A stretch of DNA of 64,000 nt, taken from MSPOR6 sp964652195 (lineage in GTDB: Bacteria > Poribacteria > WGA-4E > WGA-3G). The notes under the pieces are model-generated. The model searched no databases. It was not told the DNA's origin and saw only the letters and a program-made list of their open reading frames with translations. This document shows positions 34,728 to 43,640 of this stretch, piece by piece. Position numbers and translations under genes: made by a program. The stretch is from the NCBI GenBank assembly GCA_964652195.1, contig CAZZBB010000109.1:1-64000 (forward strand), written 5' to 3'. How positions within the stretch are numbered: position 1 is the stretch's first letter; every line of letters begins with the position of its first letter.

Positions 34728-35030
34728 CTATCCTTTCAGCGAATTAACCTCATCAACATTTATCGTTTCACGATGTTTAAAGACACTAACTATTATTGCT
34801 AACCCGATTGCCACTTCTGCGGCAGCAACAGCCATAACGAAAAATACGAATAATTGTCCTTCGACTTCTCCGAGATTGCGGCTAATTGCTACAAAGGCAA
34901 GATTTGCTGCATTTAGCATTAGTTCAATACACATAAAGATGATTATAGCGTTTCTACGGATTAAAACTCCGATGACACCTATTGTAAAGAGGAGAGCACT
35001 TAAAATGAGATAGTATTCTATTGACAACAT
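34728..35030 (-). CDS. nuoK: NADH-quinone oxidoreductase subunit K
   Basis: 100 residues, three transmembrane helices; the usual length. Family pattern: YYLILSALLFTIGVIGVLIR, NAIIIFMCIELMLNAANLAF (containing the conserved membrane Glu) and FVFFVMAVAAAEVAIGLAII with the second conserved Glu. It forms part of the proton channel region between NuoJ and NuoN. It lies 45 bp after nuoJ. Confidence 0.95.
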   Translation of the reverse strand: MLSIEYYLILSALLFTIGVIGVLIRRNAIIIFMCIELMLNAANLAFVAISRNLGEVEGQLFVFFVMAVAAAEVAIGLAIIVSVFKHRETINVDEVNSLKG

Positions 35031-35075
35031 AACCTATACTCTACATATATTGTAGATATGACTCCAGAATTATAT

Positions 35076-35609
35076 TTAGTTTTCAGGTTGATTCTCGCGT
35101 TTCACCAACACAATAACACCGATTAAGGCTGCTAACAAGATGAGTGATGTAACTTCAAAAGGGAGTAAATAATCTTTAAATAACGTCTCACCTATCTGGA
35201 TAATTGAGTAAGAGGTATCGGGATCAACTTCACTTGAGGCGACAGCGGTATTTTGATTTTCGCGAATTCTAACTGCAATGTATATACCTTCAATGGCTAA
35301 GAGAATACCTAATATAATTGCAAAACCTTTTAGTTTCCCAGATAACCCACCCTTCAAAGAGAGTGTACCCAGATTCAAAAGCATTATGACAAATAGGAAC
35401 AACACCATGATTGCCCCAGCATAAACAATTACCTGAACAGCAGCAATGAAGTGTGCCCCTAAAAGTACAAAAAGACCTGCTTGAGAGAAAAATGTAACAA
35501 TCAGAGCAAGAGCGCTATAGATAGGATGTCGGAATGAAATTACAGAAATTGCCCCTATTAGAGACACTCCGCCAAAAATGAAAAATAGTATATGTTCTGC
35601 GGTCATCAT
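35076..35609 (-). CDS. nuoJ: NADH-quinone oxidoreductase subunit J
   Basis: 177 residues, five transmembrane helices. Family pattern: FIFGGVSLIGAISVISFRHP, IYSALALIVTFFSQAGLFVL, AVQVIVYAGAIMVLFLFVIM, LPFEVTSLILLAALIGVIVL. It starts only 7 bases after the nuoH stop, so there is no room for nuoI, which in most bacteria lies between H and J. Confidence 0.95.
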   Translation of the reverse strand: MMTAEHILFFIFGGVSLIGAISVISFRHPIYSALALIVTFFSQAGLFVLLGAHFIAAVQVIVYAGAIMVLFLFVIMLLNLGTLSLKGGLSGKLKGFAIILGILLAIEGIYIAVRIRENQNTAVASSEVDPDTSYSIIQIGETLFKDYLLPFEVTSLILLAALIGVIVLVKRENQPEN

Positions 35610-35616
35610 TACTCTC

Positions 35617-36792
35617 CTATTCTATTGCATCCAAACCAGATAGTGGTGATCCAACTGTATTATCTATCGTAGTTCTCTTATTATTATCTACCATAAATAT
35701 ACCTGCTACGATTGATATAACAATGAATGCTGCGACAACGTTCCCGATACCGATCCAAAGCTGACTTCCATTTGTTAAAACCCACAATGTCCCGGTAACA
35801 ACTATCGATGTCAGAGCAACTGGTAATAGGAATTTCCAACCGAAATTCATGAGTTGATCATAACGGAATCTTGGTAAAGTCCATCTTACCCAAATGAATA
35901 CAAATAGAAAAATTCCAGTCTTGATAAAGAAGATGGCAAAGGAAATTATTCCACTCCATACAGGTCCACCTATTTCTTCCAATCCAAAGAAATGCCACCC
36001 ACCTAAGAAAAGTGTTACTGTTACAGCCGAACCAACAATCATATTCATATATTCTGCCATGAAGAACATGGCAAATTTCATACTACTATATTCGGTGTGA
36101 TAACCTGCAACGAGTTCCTGTTCAGCCTCAGCAAGATCGAATGGAAGTCTATTCGTTTCAGCATACATGGCGGTGGTAAACGCAAGAAAAGCCGGAAGAT
36201 GGATAAAACAATTCCAAACACCCTCACCTTGTGCTATTGCGATATCTCGTAAACTCAGAGATTCAGAAAGCATCAAAACACCGATAATCGCCAAACCGAG
36301 AGTTAATTCATAACTAATCATCTGTGCAGACGAACGTAATCCTCCTAACAGTGAGTATTTGTTATTGGATGCCCATGCCCCAATTACAACTCCATAAACA
36401 CCAAGTGATGTTATTGCTAAGATATAAAGAACTCCAATATTGATATCTGCAATTTGAAGATTAATTGGTTCCCCAAATAGTTCGATTGAACTCCCAAATG
36501 GCACGACTGCGACAGTAATCATCGCGGGAACTAAGAGCATCGCTGGTGCAAGAACATAGAGTGGTTTATCGACATGGTTTGGGATAAGGTCTTCTTTAAA
36601 TAGGAACTTAATTCCGTCTGCAATAGGTTGGAGCAAACCCTGAGGACCAACACGATTAGGTCCCAATCGATCTTGAATCCATCCACTAACCCGTCGTTCT
36701 GACCAAATCATCGCCATAACACCAATAATTAGCATGTGTACAATGATAAGCATCTTTACAATGGGTATTACAATATCAAACAAAAGGTTCAT
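35617..36792 (-). CDS. nuoH: NADH-quinone oxidoreductase subunit H
   Basis: 391 residues, eight or nine transmembrane helices. It forms the quinone site with NuoB and NuoD. Landmarks: WSERRVSGWIQDRLGPNRVG, PIADGIKFLFKEDLIP, SSAQMISYELTLGLAIIGVL, ETNRLPFDLAEAEQELVAGY (the charged quinone-cavity loop), EYSSMKFAMFFMAEYMNMI and RWTLPRFRYDQLMNFGWKFL. The C-terminus carries a hydrophilic extension of about 20 residues. RBS AAGGAG precedes the ATG. It directly follows nuoG and precedes nuoJ. Confidence 0.96.
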   Translation of the reverse strand: MNLLFDIVIPIVKMLIIVHMLIIGVMAMIWSERRVSGWIQDRLGPNRVGPQGLLQPIADGIKFLFKEDLIPNHVDKPLYVLAPAMLLVPAMITVAVVPFGSSIELFGEPINLQIADINIGVLYILAITSLGVYGVVIGAWASNNKYSLLGGLRSSAQMISYELTLGLAIIGVLMLSESLSLRDIAIAQGEGVWNCFIHLPAFLAFTTAMYAETNRLPFDLAEAEQELVAGYHTEYSSMKFAMFFMAEYMNMIVGSAVTVTLFLGGWHFFGLEEIGGPVWSGIISFAIFFIKTGIFLFVFIWVRWTLPRFRYDQLMNFGWKFLLPVALTSIVVTGTLWVLTNGSQLWIGIGNVVAAFIVISIVAGIFMVDNNKRTTIDNTVGSPLSGLDAIE

Positions 36793-36827
36793 TTATTCTC
36801 CTTAGTCAACCGATACAGAGTTATCCT

Positions 36828-38483
36828 CTATGCCAACTTAACTCCTTCGTCACCAATATTCTGATGTGTTGCTTCTTCGTATCCATCCACATGTTCTGTA
36901 ATTGCTATTGAAATTTCACCAGCAAAACTATAATCAATTTCACCACCGAGTTGCTTAGCAAGCTGCTGCGTAATTTGCCAGTCTAACTGAGCTTCACCAG
37001 GAGGATCAATAGCCTTACGAATTCGTTGTACCCATCCAGTAGAATTAGTGAACGTGCCATCTTTTTCGGCAAAAGTTGTCCCGGGTAGGACTATATCAGC
37101 TAATTGTGTGACTTCTGAAGGTAATATATCTTGTACAATAAGGAATTCGACATTTTCTAATGCTGCCTTTTCTGCTTCTTGAAGGGTTCTATCAGGAATA
37201 CCACTAACAAGATATACCACTTTAGCGTTTGATACTTTTTCCCAGAGTGTATCATTTTCTAAAACGACATTTCCATTTGCTGAACCAAGAATTGTTCGTG
37301 CCCCCGCAGTATTCGGGTTTTTGTCAGATTCAATTGTAAATTGAGGGTATTTATGTTCTTCACCCGGTAGTTGACCAAAGAGTCCAAGTTGTGTTGTATT
37401 TAACACATCGTGTGCAAACTGTTGAAGAACGAAGTTATCCTCATTCGTCCCCTGTGCTGATCCAATGACAACGATATCATCAGCTTCTACTTCGGATAGT
37501 TTCTCTTTTATGATAGTGAGTGCATCTGTCCATTGTGTTGTCGTTTGTTCACCATCAACTTTTTTAAGGGGGAGTTGGAGGCGGTCATCTCTATTTACAT
37601 AGTGGTAACCGAGCCGACCATCATCACACATCCAATGCTGATTAATATCTTCATGGAAACGCGGTTTTACTCTGTAAACACCGTCTTCTTTATACTCAAC
37701 AGTGATATTACATCCAACACTACATCCTGTACAGATACTGTTTTCTTTATCCATGAACCATGGACGTGATTTGAATAAGAAGTCCTTACTAATCAATGCA
37801 CCAACAGGACAAATATCGACTACATTTCCTGCAAGTTTATTGTCAAGAACTTGAATAGGATTACCTTCGTGGCTTCTTGGAATATCAATCTCATCATGTG
37901 AACCACGGTTTATCAGACCGAGTTCACCTGTGCCTGATACCTCTTGGCAGAAACGGATACAACGGGTACATACGATACAACGGGTGGAGTAAAGTAAAAC
38001 ATCTGGTCCCAAGTCTTTTTTAGGTGGAACGTTTTTGACTTCTACATAACGGCTTTTATCGTGTCCATGTCTATAGCTAAAGTCTTGTAGATCACATTCC
38101 CCTGCTTGGTCGCAGACTGGACAATCAAGTGGATGGTGTACTAAGAGGAATTCCAGAATATCTTCACGTGCTTTTATGACACGGGGACTGTCTGTCACTA
38201 CGATAGCATCGAATTTATCTTCCAACTTTCTTTCCGGTGGTGCGGATCGGACTGTCAATGTACAACCCGTTGCTAATTGACGGGCTGGCCCAATTGTACC
38301 TGGAGGAGCACCTGGTATGGGACCATAAGGTTCAACGAGACACATCCTACAGTTGGCTGGACGGGTTAATCCTGGATGATAACAATAGTGAGGAACTTCA
38401 ATACCATTTTCTCGAGCAGCCTCAACTATATTCGTTCCATCTTCAACCTCTATTTCAAGGTCATTTAGTTTTATAAGCGCCAT
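36828..38483 (-). CDS. nuoG: NADH-quinone oxidoreductase subunit G (short form)
   Basis: 551 residues, much shorter than the 700-900 common in bacteria. N-terminal iron-sulfur module is complete: [2Fe-2S] ligands in HYCYHPGLTRPANCRMCLVE, the His/Cys cluster in HHPLDCPVCDQAGECDLQDF, the [4Fe-4S] site CIVCTRCIRFCQE with later CPVGAL, and an extra Cys group CTGCSVGC as in molybdopterin oxidoreductases. The C-terminal part is a reduced, cofactor-less molybdopterin-like domain (DIVVIGSAQGTNEDNF, VTQLADIVLPGTTFAEKDGT, FTNSTGWVQRIRKAI). It carries electrons from NuoF/E to the quinone-side subunits. Confidence 0.93.
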   Translation of the reverse strand: MALIKLNDLEIEVEDGTNIVEAARENGIEVPHYCYHPGLTRPANCRMCLVEPYGPIPGAPPGTIGPARQLATGCTLTVRSAPPERKLEDKFDAIVVTDSPRVIKAREDILEFLLVHHPLDCPVCDQAGECDLQDFSYRHGHDKSRYVEVKNVPPKKDLGPDVLLYSTRCIVCTRCIRFCQEVSGTGELGLINRGSHDEIDIPRSHEGNPIQVLDNKLAGNVVDICPVGALISKDFLFKSRPWFMDKENSICTGCSVGCNITVEYKEDGVYRVKPRFHEDINQHWMCDDGRLGYHYVNRDDRLQLPLKKVDGEQTTTQWTDALTIIKEKLSEVEADDIVVIGSAQGTNEDNFVLQQFAHDVLNTTQLGLFGQLPGEEHKYPQFTIESDKNPNTAGARTILGSANGNVVLENDTLWEKVSNAKVVYLVSGIPDRTLQEAEKAALENVEFLIVQDILPSEVTQLADIVLPGTTFAEKDGTFTNSTGWVQRIRKAIDPPGEAQLDWQITQQLAKQLGGEIDYSFAGEISIAITEHVDGYEEATHQNIGDEGVKLA

Positions 38484-38519
38484 TTTTTTACTCCAAGGTT
38501 TCAGAATTCCGTTGTGTCT

Positions 38520-39998
38520 CTATACCAGTTCAGACATCTCTTTGGGTATAATCCGCTGTTGATATGCGTAATTTTCCTCTGGTGGAACAGTTGCTTCTTC
38601 GACAGATAAAGTAACCAATTTACCTTCACGGATAGCAGCCTCAAATTCAGGGCGAAACTTACGCATATAACTGACTGCTGGCCAAGAAACTGCAATACCG
38701 AAAACACAGATTGTATTCCAAGTCATTGTATCAACATTTGCAATATTGTTTGCAACACTTTCCAACAGATCTAAATCTTCGTAAATTTCCTCTGTTTCAC
38801 CCGTATCTCCCCATCTGCCACCTTCTGCAATACCAAATTTCGGTCTTGTGATTTTCTCTTGTCTACCTTCCCCATCTGCAATCCGCTGAACAATGTCGCG
38901 CACCCACGGTGTCCCCCATCGACACGGAGTGCATTGTCCACAAGATTCATGGGCATAGAACTTCATTATATTCAGAAGGCAATCAACGATATTTCGAGTT
39001 TCGTTCATGACAATGATACCACCCGAACCTAACATTGATTTGGCAAGTGTTAAAGATGTAAAATCAAGACGGGTATCTAATTCATAATGTGTTAAAATCG
39101 GTGCAGAACTACCCCCGGGGATAACTGCTTTTACCTCTTCACCGCGTAAACCGCCAGCGACTTCTATGAGTTCTGAACATGTTAAGCCGAGTTCTAATTC
39201 ATATACACCAGGTTCGTTAACATCTCCACTGATACAGTAAAGTTTTGTACCAGTATTTGGATCTGGTTTTGGGGGGTCAAATCTTGCATCACCATAAGTT
39301 GGTCCCATGTCTGTGTACCAATCAACCCCATTCCCCACGATGAAAGGTAAATTACACAAAGTCTCTACATTCTGGACTACGGTAGGTTTCATGAATACAC
39401 CTTGAACTGCCGGGAAGGGAGGTTTGTTCCGGGGTTGTCCGCGTTTTCCCTCAAGTGATTCGATTAAACCTGTTTCTTCACCACAGATATATGCACCCGC
39501 CCCAGGATGTGTATAGATGTTAACATTGAGGCCTGTATCTCGGATATTTTCACCAATGTACCCCTGTTCTTTAGCTTCCTCAATAGCGGCATCTAACATT
39601 TTTTTACCGAGTGTAAATTCCCCGCGAATATAGACATAGGTGGTTTCAATTCCCATTGCAAAGCAACAGATTAAGATGCCTTCAATTAACAGATGCGGAT
39701 TTTTCTCTAAGACATATCGGTTGCTGAATGTCCCGGGTTCACTTTCGTCAGCATTACAACAGAGGTAACGTGGTTCAATATCTCTTGGAACAAAACTCCA
39801 TTTTTCACCAGTAGAAAAACCTGCACCGCCTCTACCTTTCAGACCTGCGTCCCACACCATTTGAGCGATTTCTTCAGGTTGAAATTCAGCCAAAGCCTTT
39901 TCAAACTGAGTATAACCATCGTATTGTCGATAGACTTCGAATGTGTTTATATTTGGTACGTCCAGATGCTCGTAGAGAATCCGCTTTTCTTGAACCAT
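38520..39998 (-). CDS. nuoF: NADH-quinone oxidoreductase subunit F
   Basis: 492 residues, slightly longer than usual (about 430-450). It binds NADH and FMN and holds a [4Fe-4S] cluster. Landmarks: the NADH/FMN loop GLKGRGGAGFSTGEKW, CNADESEPGTFSNRYVLEKN, GAYICGEETGLIESLEGKRG, and the cluster ligands ESCGQCTPCRWGT with a later CVFG. An extra stretch near residues 370-410 (rich in Glu and Gly) accounts for part of the greater length. It is 9 bp from nuoE. Confidence 0.96.
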   Translation of the reverse strand: MVQEKRILYEHLDVPNINTFEVYRQYDGYTQFEKALAEFQPEEIAQMVWDAGLKGRGGAGFSTGEKWSFVPRDIEPRYLCCNADESEPGTFSNRYVLEKNPHLLIEGILICCFAMGIETTYVYIRGEFTLGKKMLDAAIEEAKEQGYIGENIRDTGLNVNIYTHPGAGAYICGEETGLIESLEGKRGQPRNKPPFPAVQGVFMKPTVVQNVETLCNLPFIVGNGVDWYTDMGPTYGDARFDPPKPDPNTGTKLYCISGDVNEPGVYELELGLTCSELIEVAGGLRGEEVKAVIPGGSSAPILTHYELDTRLDFTSLTLAKSMLGSGGIIVMNETRNIVDCLLNIMKFYAHESCGQCTPCRWGTPWVRDIVQRIADGEGRQEKITRPKFGIAEGGRWGDTGETEEIYEDLDLLESVANNIANVDTMTWNTICVFGIAVSWPAVSYMRKFRPEFEAAIREGKLVTLSVEEATVPPEENYAYQQRIIPKEMSELV

Positions 39999-40007
39999 TT
40001 TTTTCCT

Positions 40008-40526
40008 CTACAAATTGTTTAGAATTTCATCAACTTTTTCTGGGGTTAAATTCTTATGTAAATCGTCGTTAATCATTATCACAGGAGCAACATCGCAAGA
40101 GGCAAGACACTCAACTTTCATGAGTGTGAATTTTCCGTCATCAGTTGTGCCTTTGGCAAGATTTGTCTCTGATGCTACATCAATACCTAATTTCTCTTTG
40201 AGATGATCTAATACCACTTTGCAGTCTCGCAACGCACACGGAAGCGTTTGACAGACGCGGATGACATATTCGCCTACCGGTTCCTCAAAAAACATCGGAT
40301 AGAAGGTTACTACATCTTTAACCTTCATCACGGTAACCTCCAACAATTCTGCTACATGTTGCATCACAGCAGGAGTGATATATCCTGCTTGTCTCTGGGC
40401 GAGATGTAGTGTTGGAAGCATGGCTGCTTCTTTTATTGGATACCGTCCAATCAGTTCATCAAATTGTTGCTTATTTTCTTCGTTAAACTGAAATGGTGTT
40501 TCTAATTGGATTATTTCATCTGACAT
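40008..40526 (-). CDS. nuoE: NADH-quinone oxidoreductase subunit E
   Basis: 172 residues. Thioredoxin-like [2Fe-2S] subunit of the NADH dehydrogenase module. Ligands are visible as CQTLPCALRDC and CLASCDVAPVIMIND. The helical N-terminus (ALPTLHLAQRQAGYI in near form) and VVTFYPMFF are typical. The ATG lies directly against the stop of the Uma2 gene, so the two are translated from the same mRNA. Confidence 0.95.
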   Translation of the reverse strand: MSDEIIQLETPFQFNEENKQQFDELIGRYPIKEAAMLPTLHLAQRQAGYITPAVMQHVAELLEVTVMKVKDVVTFYPMFFEEPVGEYVIRVCQTLPCALRDCKVVLDHLKEKLGIDVASETNLAKGTTDDGKFTLMKVECLASCDVAPVIMINDDLHKNLTPEKVDEILNNL

Positions 40527-41327
40527 CTATGTTTTCCTTTTATTGGCTTTCAGTCGTGCAATTTCTTCGCGGAGCTGCGCGGCTTCTGCTTCGGCAGTTT
40601 CAGCGCGTGTAGATTCTTGTTCTGCGCGTGTTTCTGCGTTTTCTCGTGCAATAGATTCTTGTTCTGCGCGTGCTTCGGCAGTTTCAGCGCGTGTAGACTC
40701 TTGTTCTGCGCGTGCTTCGGCAGTTTCAGCGCGTGTCTGAACCCATTCTCCCGCAATAGGGTCATAAATCGCTATTACTCCATCGCGAAGACGGAAATCC
40801 AAACCCAAAACGGATGATCGAATCCCTCCATCATCATCGGCGGTAATTGCCACATAGGCATCATCCACTAATGTAAATCCCATCAGTGGAGTTGGTAAAT
40901 ACAATCCCTCTGCATCATATAAGAAGTAATCTTGGATCTCAAGTGAAGCGTATACATCCATTTTCTCATCTAAGTCTTTATCATAGGTGGTTTTACTGGA
41001 GAACTCCATCACAAAATCGGGTGCTTTGCCTTCCTCCCATGTTTTATACGTCAGACGCGGCTTTGGGTTTATGCCAAAACAGACAAGTACATCCGGAGAT
41101 ATAGACGTCCAGGGATCCCCCTCTTCGTAATACATCATGATGTCGCCGGAGACATAAACCTCAGAGTGTTGTGCGAAATGAGCTTCAAGCGCATGCAACG
41201 TCCACGTTAGTAATTTTCTATGATAATCGCTTACTGCCATGGGTTTTCCATCTTCAGAAGGATAAAGGTTTGCATCATCAGTAGGGACATAAGGGATAGA
41301 GGAATCTCTTGCATAAGGTGGTGCCAT
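40527..41327 (-). CDS. Uma2-family (DUF820) nuclease-like protein with repetitive coiled coil
   Basis: 266 residues. Residues 1-185 are a Uma2/DUF820 domain with the PD-(D/E)XK-like pattern ISPDVLVCFG, APDFVMEFSSKT and DEKMDVYASLEIQDYFLYD. Residues 195-266 are a low-complexity coiled coil built from a 14-residue unit (AETAEARAEQESTR), encoded by 42-bp near-identical DNA repeats that are far more GC-rich than the flanking genes. Uma2 proteins are abundant in cyanobacteria and related genomes and behave as mobile accessory genes; their role is unproven. This copy sits between nuoD and nuoE, with the VOC gene, in the middle of the complex I operon. Confidence 0.85.
   Translation of the reverse strand: MAPPYARDSSIPYVPTDDANLYPSEDGKPMAVSDYHRKLLTWTLHALEAHFAQHSEVYVSGDIMMYYEEGDPWTSISPDVLVCFGINPKPRLTYKTWEEGKAPDFVMEFSSKTTYDKDLDEKMDVYASLEIQDYFLYDAEGLYLPTPLMGFTLVDDAYVAITADDDGGIRSSVLGLDFRLRDGVIAIYDPIAGEWVQTRAETAEARAEQESTRAETAEARAEQESIARENAETRAEQESTRAETAEAEAAQLREEIARLKANKRKT
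40590..40737. repeat. 42-bp tandem repeats encoding a coiled coil
   Basis: Within the Uma2 gene the block GCAGTTTCAGCGCGTGTAGA recurs three times, with intervening TTCTTGTTCTGCGCGTG, giving about three and a half near-identical units. One unit is slightly diverged (TTTCTGCGTTTTCTCGTGCA). Repeat number is likely to vary between strains by slippage. Confidence 0.8.
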
Positions 41328-41392
41328 TATGTATCTCCTTAAAAGTATTTAGTCCTTTCTGTTTCCTATTCTCCAACTTCACCCATAAAGAG

Positions 41393-41749
41393 TTAGTATT
41401 TTCCCACAAACTGAATTCGGTTTTTCTCAGGATCTCGGATATCAAAAACCCCATAACCATTATCATTTTCCAAAGGTCTTAAACGTAACCCTTTTGACTT
41501 TAAATGTTGGTGCATTGCATTCACACTTTCAACTTTAAGCATTAACTTTTGTCTTCCCTCATTTGGTTTACTTGCACTATGTAAACACAATGTACATTCA
41601 CCTGTATTAAACCGGTAAAATCGATTTTCTGGAAATGGTTGGTCTTCATCTGGAGTCAATCCAATTACATCTCTATAAAATGCAATGACATTTTTCATAT
41701 CTTTTACAAAAAGCATGACGCCACCAAGACTAACTTTTATTTCTGACAT
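41393..41749 (-). CDS. VOC (glyoxalase/bleomycin-resistance) superfamily protein
   Basis: 118 residues with the beta-alpha-beta-beta-beta arrangement repeated twice: VSLGGVMLFVKDMKNVIAFY, RDVIGLTP, FNTGECTLCLHS, KLMLKVESVNAMHQHLKSKG, YGVFDIRDPEKNRIQFVGKY. The C-terminal FDIRDPEKNRIQF is the usual family signature, with a Glu or Asp in metal-ligand position. The reaction is unknown; relatives are glyoxalases, dioxygenases and antibiotic-binding proteins. It is inserted between nuoD and the Uma2 gene, 55 bp from nuoD, on the same strand. Confidence 0.82.
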   Translation of the reverse strand: MSEIKVSLGGVMLFVKDMKNVIAFYRDVIGLTPDEDQPFPENRFYRFNTGECTLCLHSASKPNEGRQKLMLKVESVNAMHQHLKSKGLRLRPLENDNGYGVFDIRDPEKNRIQFVGKY

Positions 41750-41804
41750 ATCTACACCATTTAAATTAAAGGATGATCCAAATTCTCTATTGATAAGTGT
41801 TTTA

Positions 41805-43001
41805 TTATCTATCTAATTCCCCTGCAATCACGTTCAAACTACCTAACACTGCAACTGTATCTGATACCATCCCGCCTTCCAACATGTGTGGTAGAGATTG
41901 GAAATGAAAAAAACTTGGGGGTCGAATCCTGATACGGTAGGCTGTACCACTACCATCGCTTACTATGTAAAAACCTAACTCTCCGTTTGGAGATTCAGTG
42001 GCACAATAACTATCCCCCGCAGGCGGTTGTACACCATGTCCGTCCATAACAACCTTGAAGTGATGAATTAATCCTTCTATATGTCCATAAGCATCAGACT
42101 TATGGGGCATTGTAATCTTGTTATCTTCAGTACTAAATGGACCATCAGGGAGGTTATCTAAAGCTTGCGTAACGATACCAGCACTTTGAATCATCTCCTC
42201 CATCCGAACCAAATAACGGTCATATACATCCCCGTTAGTGCCAACCGGTACTTCAAATTTCATTTCATCATAAGAGGAGTAAGGTTCAGATTTACGTATA
42301 TCATGAGATACACCAGTTGCTCTTAGGCAAGGTCCCGTCACACCATAATTGATTGCATCTTCAGGAGAGATTACGCCTACACCTTTTGTTCTATCCATCC
42401 AAATACGGTTCCGTGTCAATAATGTGTGTGTTTCTTTTAATGCTTTAGGGAAATTGGAAATGAAGTCTCGAACATCGGATTCAAATCCATCATAAAGGTC
42501 ACGAAAAACACCGCCTACACGCGTATAACTTGTCGTCAACCGTGCACCGGTGGTTTTTTCAAAGATACTATAAAGTTTTTCTCGTTCACGGAAACTATAA
42601 AGGAAAACAGAAAATGCCCCTAAATCCAAAGCTGCTGTTCCAAGCCATAGAAGATGGTCAGCCATTCTTGAGAGTTCTGCCATCAATATCCGGATATACT
42701 GACATCGTTTTGGTATTTCTATGTCAAGTAATTGCTCAACTGCAAGTACATAACCGAAATTATTGGATAACGGTGAAAGATAATTCATCCTATCTGTAAC
42801 AACGATGAACTGGTTATAATCTAAATTTTCACCAAGTTTTTCAAACCCCGTATGTAAATAACCCGCATGGGGTGTCGCCCTTACAATGGATTCACCATCA
42901 AGTTCTAATACGATTCGGAGGGTTCCGTGGGTTGCTGGGTGCTGAGGTCCAAAACTTAAAACCATCTTCTCGCCTGTTGTCCGTTCCATCCCACCTTGCA
43001 T
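41805..43001 (-). CDS. nuoD: NADH-quinone oxidoreductase subunit D
   Basis: 398 residues, normal length for a separate NuoD (not a NuoCD fusion). It forms the quinone-binding pocket with NuoB. Landmarks: LSFGPQHPATHGTLRIVLEL (quinone-site His), GYLHTGFEKLGENLDYNQFI, DRMNYLSPLSNNFGYVLAVE, RVGGVFRDL and ESPNGELGFYIVSDGSGTAY. The C-terminal GSLNVIAGELDR is the normal end. It is separated from nuoC by sodC. Confidence 0.96.
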   Translation of the reverse strand: MQGGMERTTGEKMVLSFGPQHPATHGTLRIVLELDGESIVRATPHAGYLHTGFEKLGENLDYNQFIVVTDRMNYLSPLSNNFGYVLAVEQLLDIEIPKRCQYIRILMAELSRMADHLLWLGTAALDLGAFSVFLYSFREREKLYSIFEKTTGARLTTSYTRVGGVFRDLYDGFESDVRDFISNFPKALKETHTLLTRNRIWMDRTKGVGVISPEDAINYGVTGPCLRATGVSHDIRKSEPYSSYDEMKFEVPVGTNGDVYDRYLVRMEEMIQSAGIVTQALDNLPDGPFSTEDNKITMPHKSDAYGHIEGLIHHFKVVMDGHGVQPPAGDSYCATESPNGELGFYIVSDGSGTAYRIRIRPPSFFHFQSLPHMLEGGMVSDTVAVLGSLNVIAGELDR

Positions 43002-43048
43002 AGAAAACTCCTTTTTTACAATTGATTCACGCTTTTCCTAAGCTGTAA

Positions 43049-43615
43049 TTATTCAACCAATTCAATAACACCACACCCAATCCGAGCACCTGCATTTCCG
43101 GATGGTTGAGAAGTGAAATCGTCAGCATCAGCATGGACGATTATCCCTTTTCCAACAACATCTATATTAGAACCGGTACCAATTTCCCAAAGTTCTGTAC
43201 TCAATTCAATAACACCTATGCCATCTTCCCCAACATCTATATTACCAATGTCTCCAAGATGGAATTCTCCTTCTCCCCATTTCCCGTGTGCAACGTTAGT
43301 AGGATTCCAATGACCACCTGCCGATTTTCCATCAGGTGAACTACAATCCCCTTTTTCGTGAATGTGAACACCATGCAGTCCAGGGGAAGCGTTCTTTATC
43401 TCAATGTGGACCATGACGGTCTCCCCTATTTGTGTGAAGGTCGCCATACCAGTTACTGCACTTCCACTCGCTGAATTAATGACCGCAATTGCTTCCTTTG
43501 ATGGACCGGATAGAATGATTGTTTTCTCTACCATTTCACATCCTGTTAATAGGAGAGAAACAGCAAATAGTAGGCATGCAGCATTGATGTAGCGTATAAA
43601 AAATGTCTTATTCAT
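43049..43615 (-). CDS. sodC: Cu/Zn superoxide dismutase, lipoprotein type
   Basis: 188 residues. A lipobox (SLLLTGC-EM, Cys26) follows a signal peptide, so the protein should be lipid-anchored outside the inner membrane. Metal ligands and disulfide are present: GVHIHEKGDC (two His and the first Cys), AGGHWNPTN, HLGDIGNI, HADADDF and the C-terminal GNAGARIGCGVIEL with the active-site Arg and second Cys. It removes superoxide in the periplasm. Its place between nuoC and nuoD, on the same strand and with short gaps (25 and 47 bp), suggests co-expression with complex I, which is itself a superoxide source. Confidence 0.92.
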   Translation of the reverse strand: MNKTFFIRYINAACLLFAVSLLLTGCEMVEKTIILSGPSKEAIAVINSASGSAVTGMATFTQIGETVMVHIEIKNASPGLHGVHIHEKGDCSSPDGKSAGGHWNPTNVAHGKWGEGEFHLGDIGNIDVGEDGIGVIELSTELWEIGTGSNIDVVGKGIIVHADADDFTSQPSGNAGARIGCGVIELVE

Positions 43616-43640
43616 TTAATTACTCCAACTTAATGTTGTG

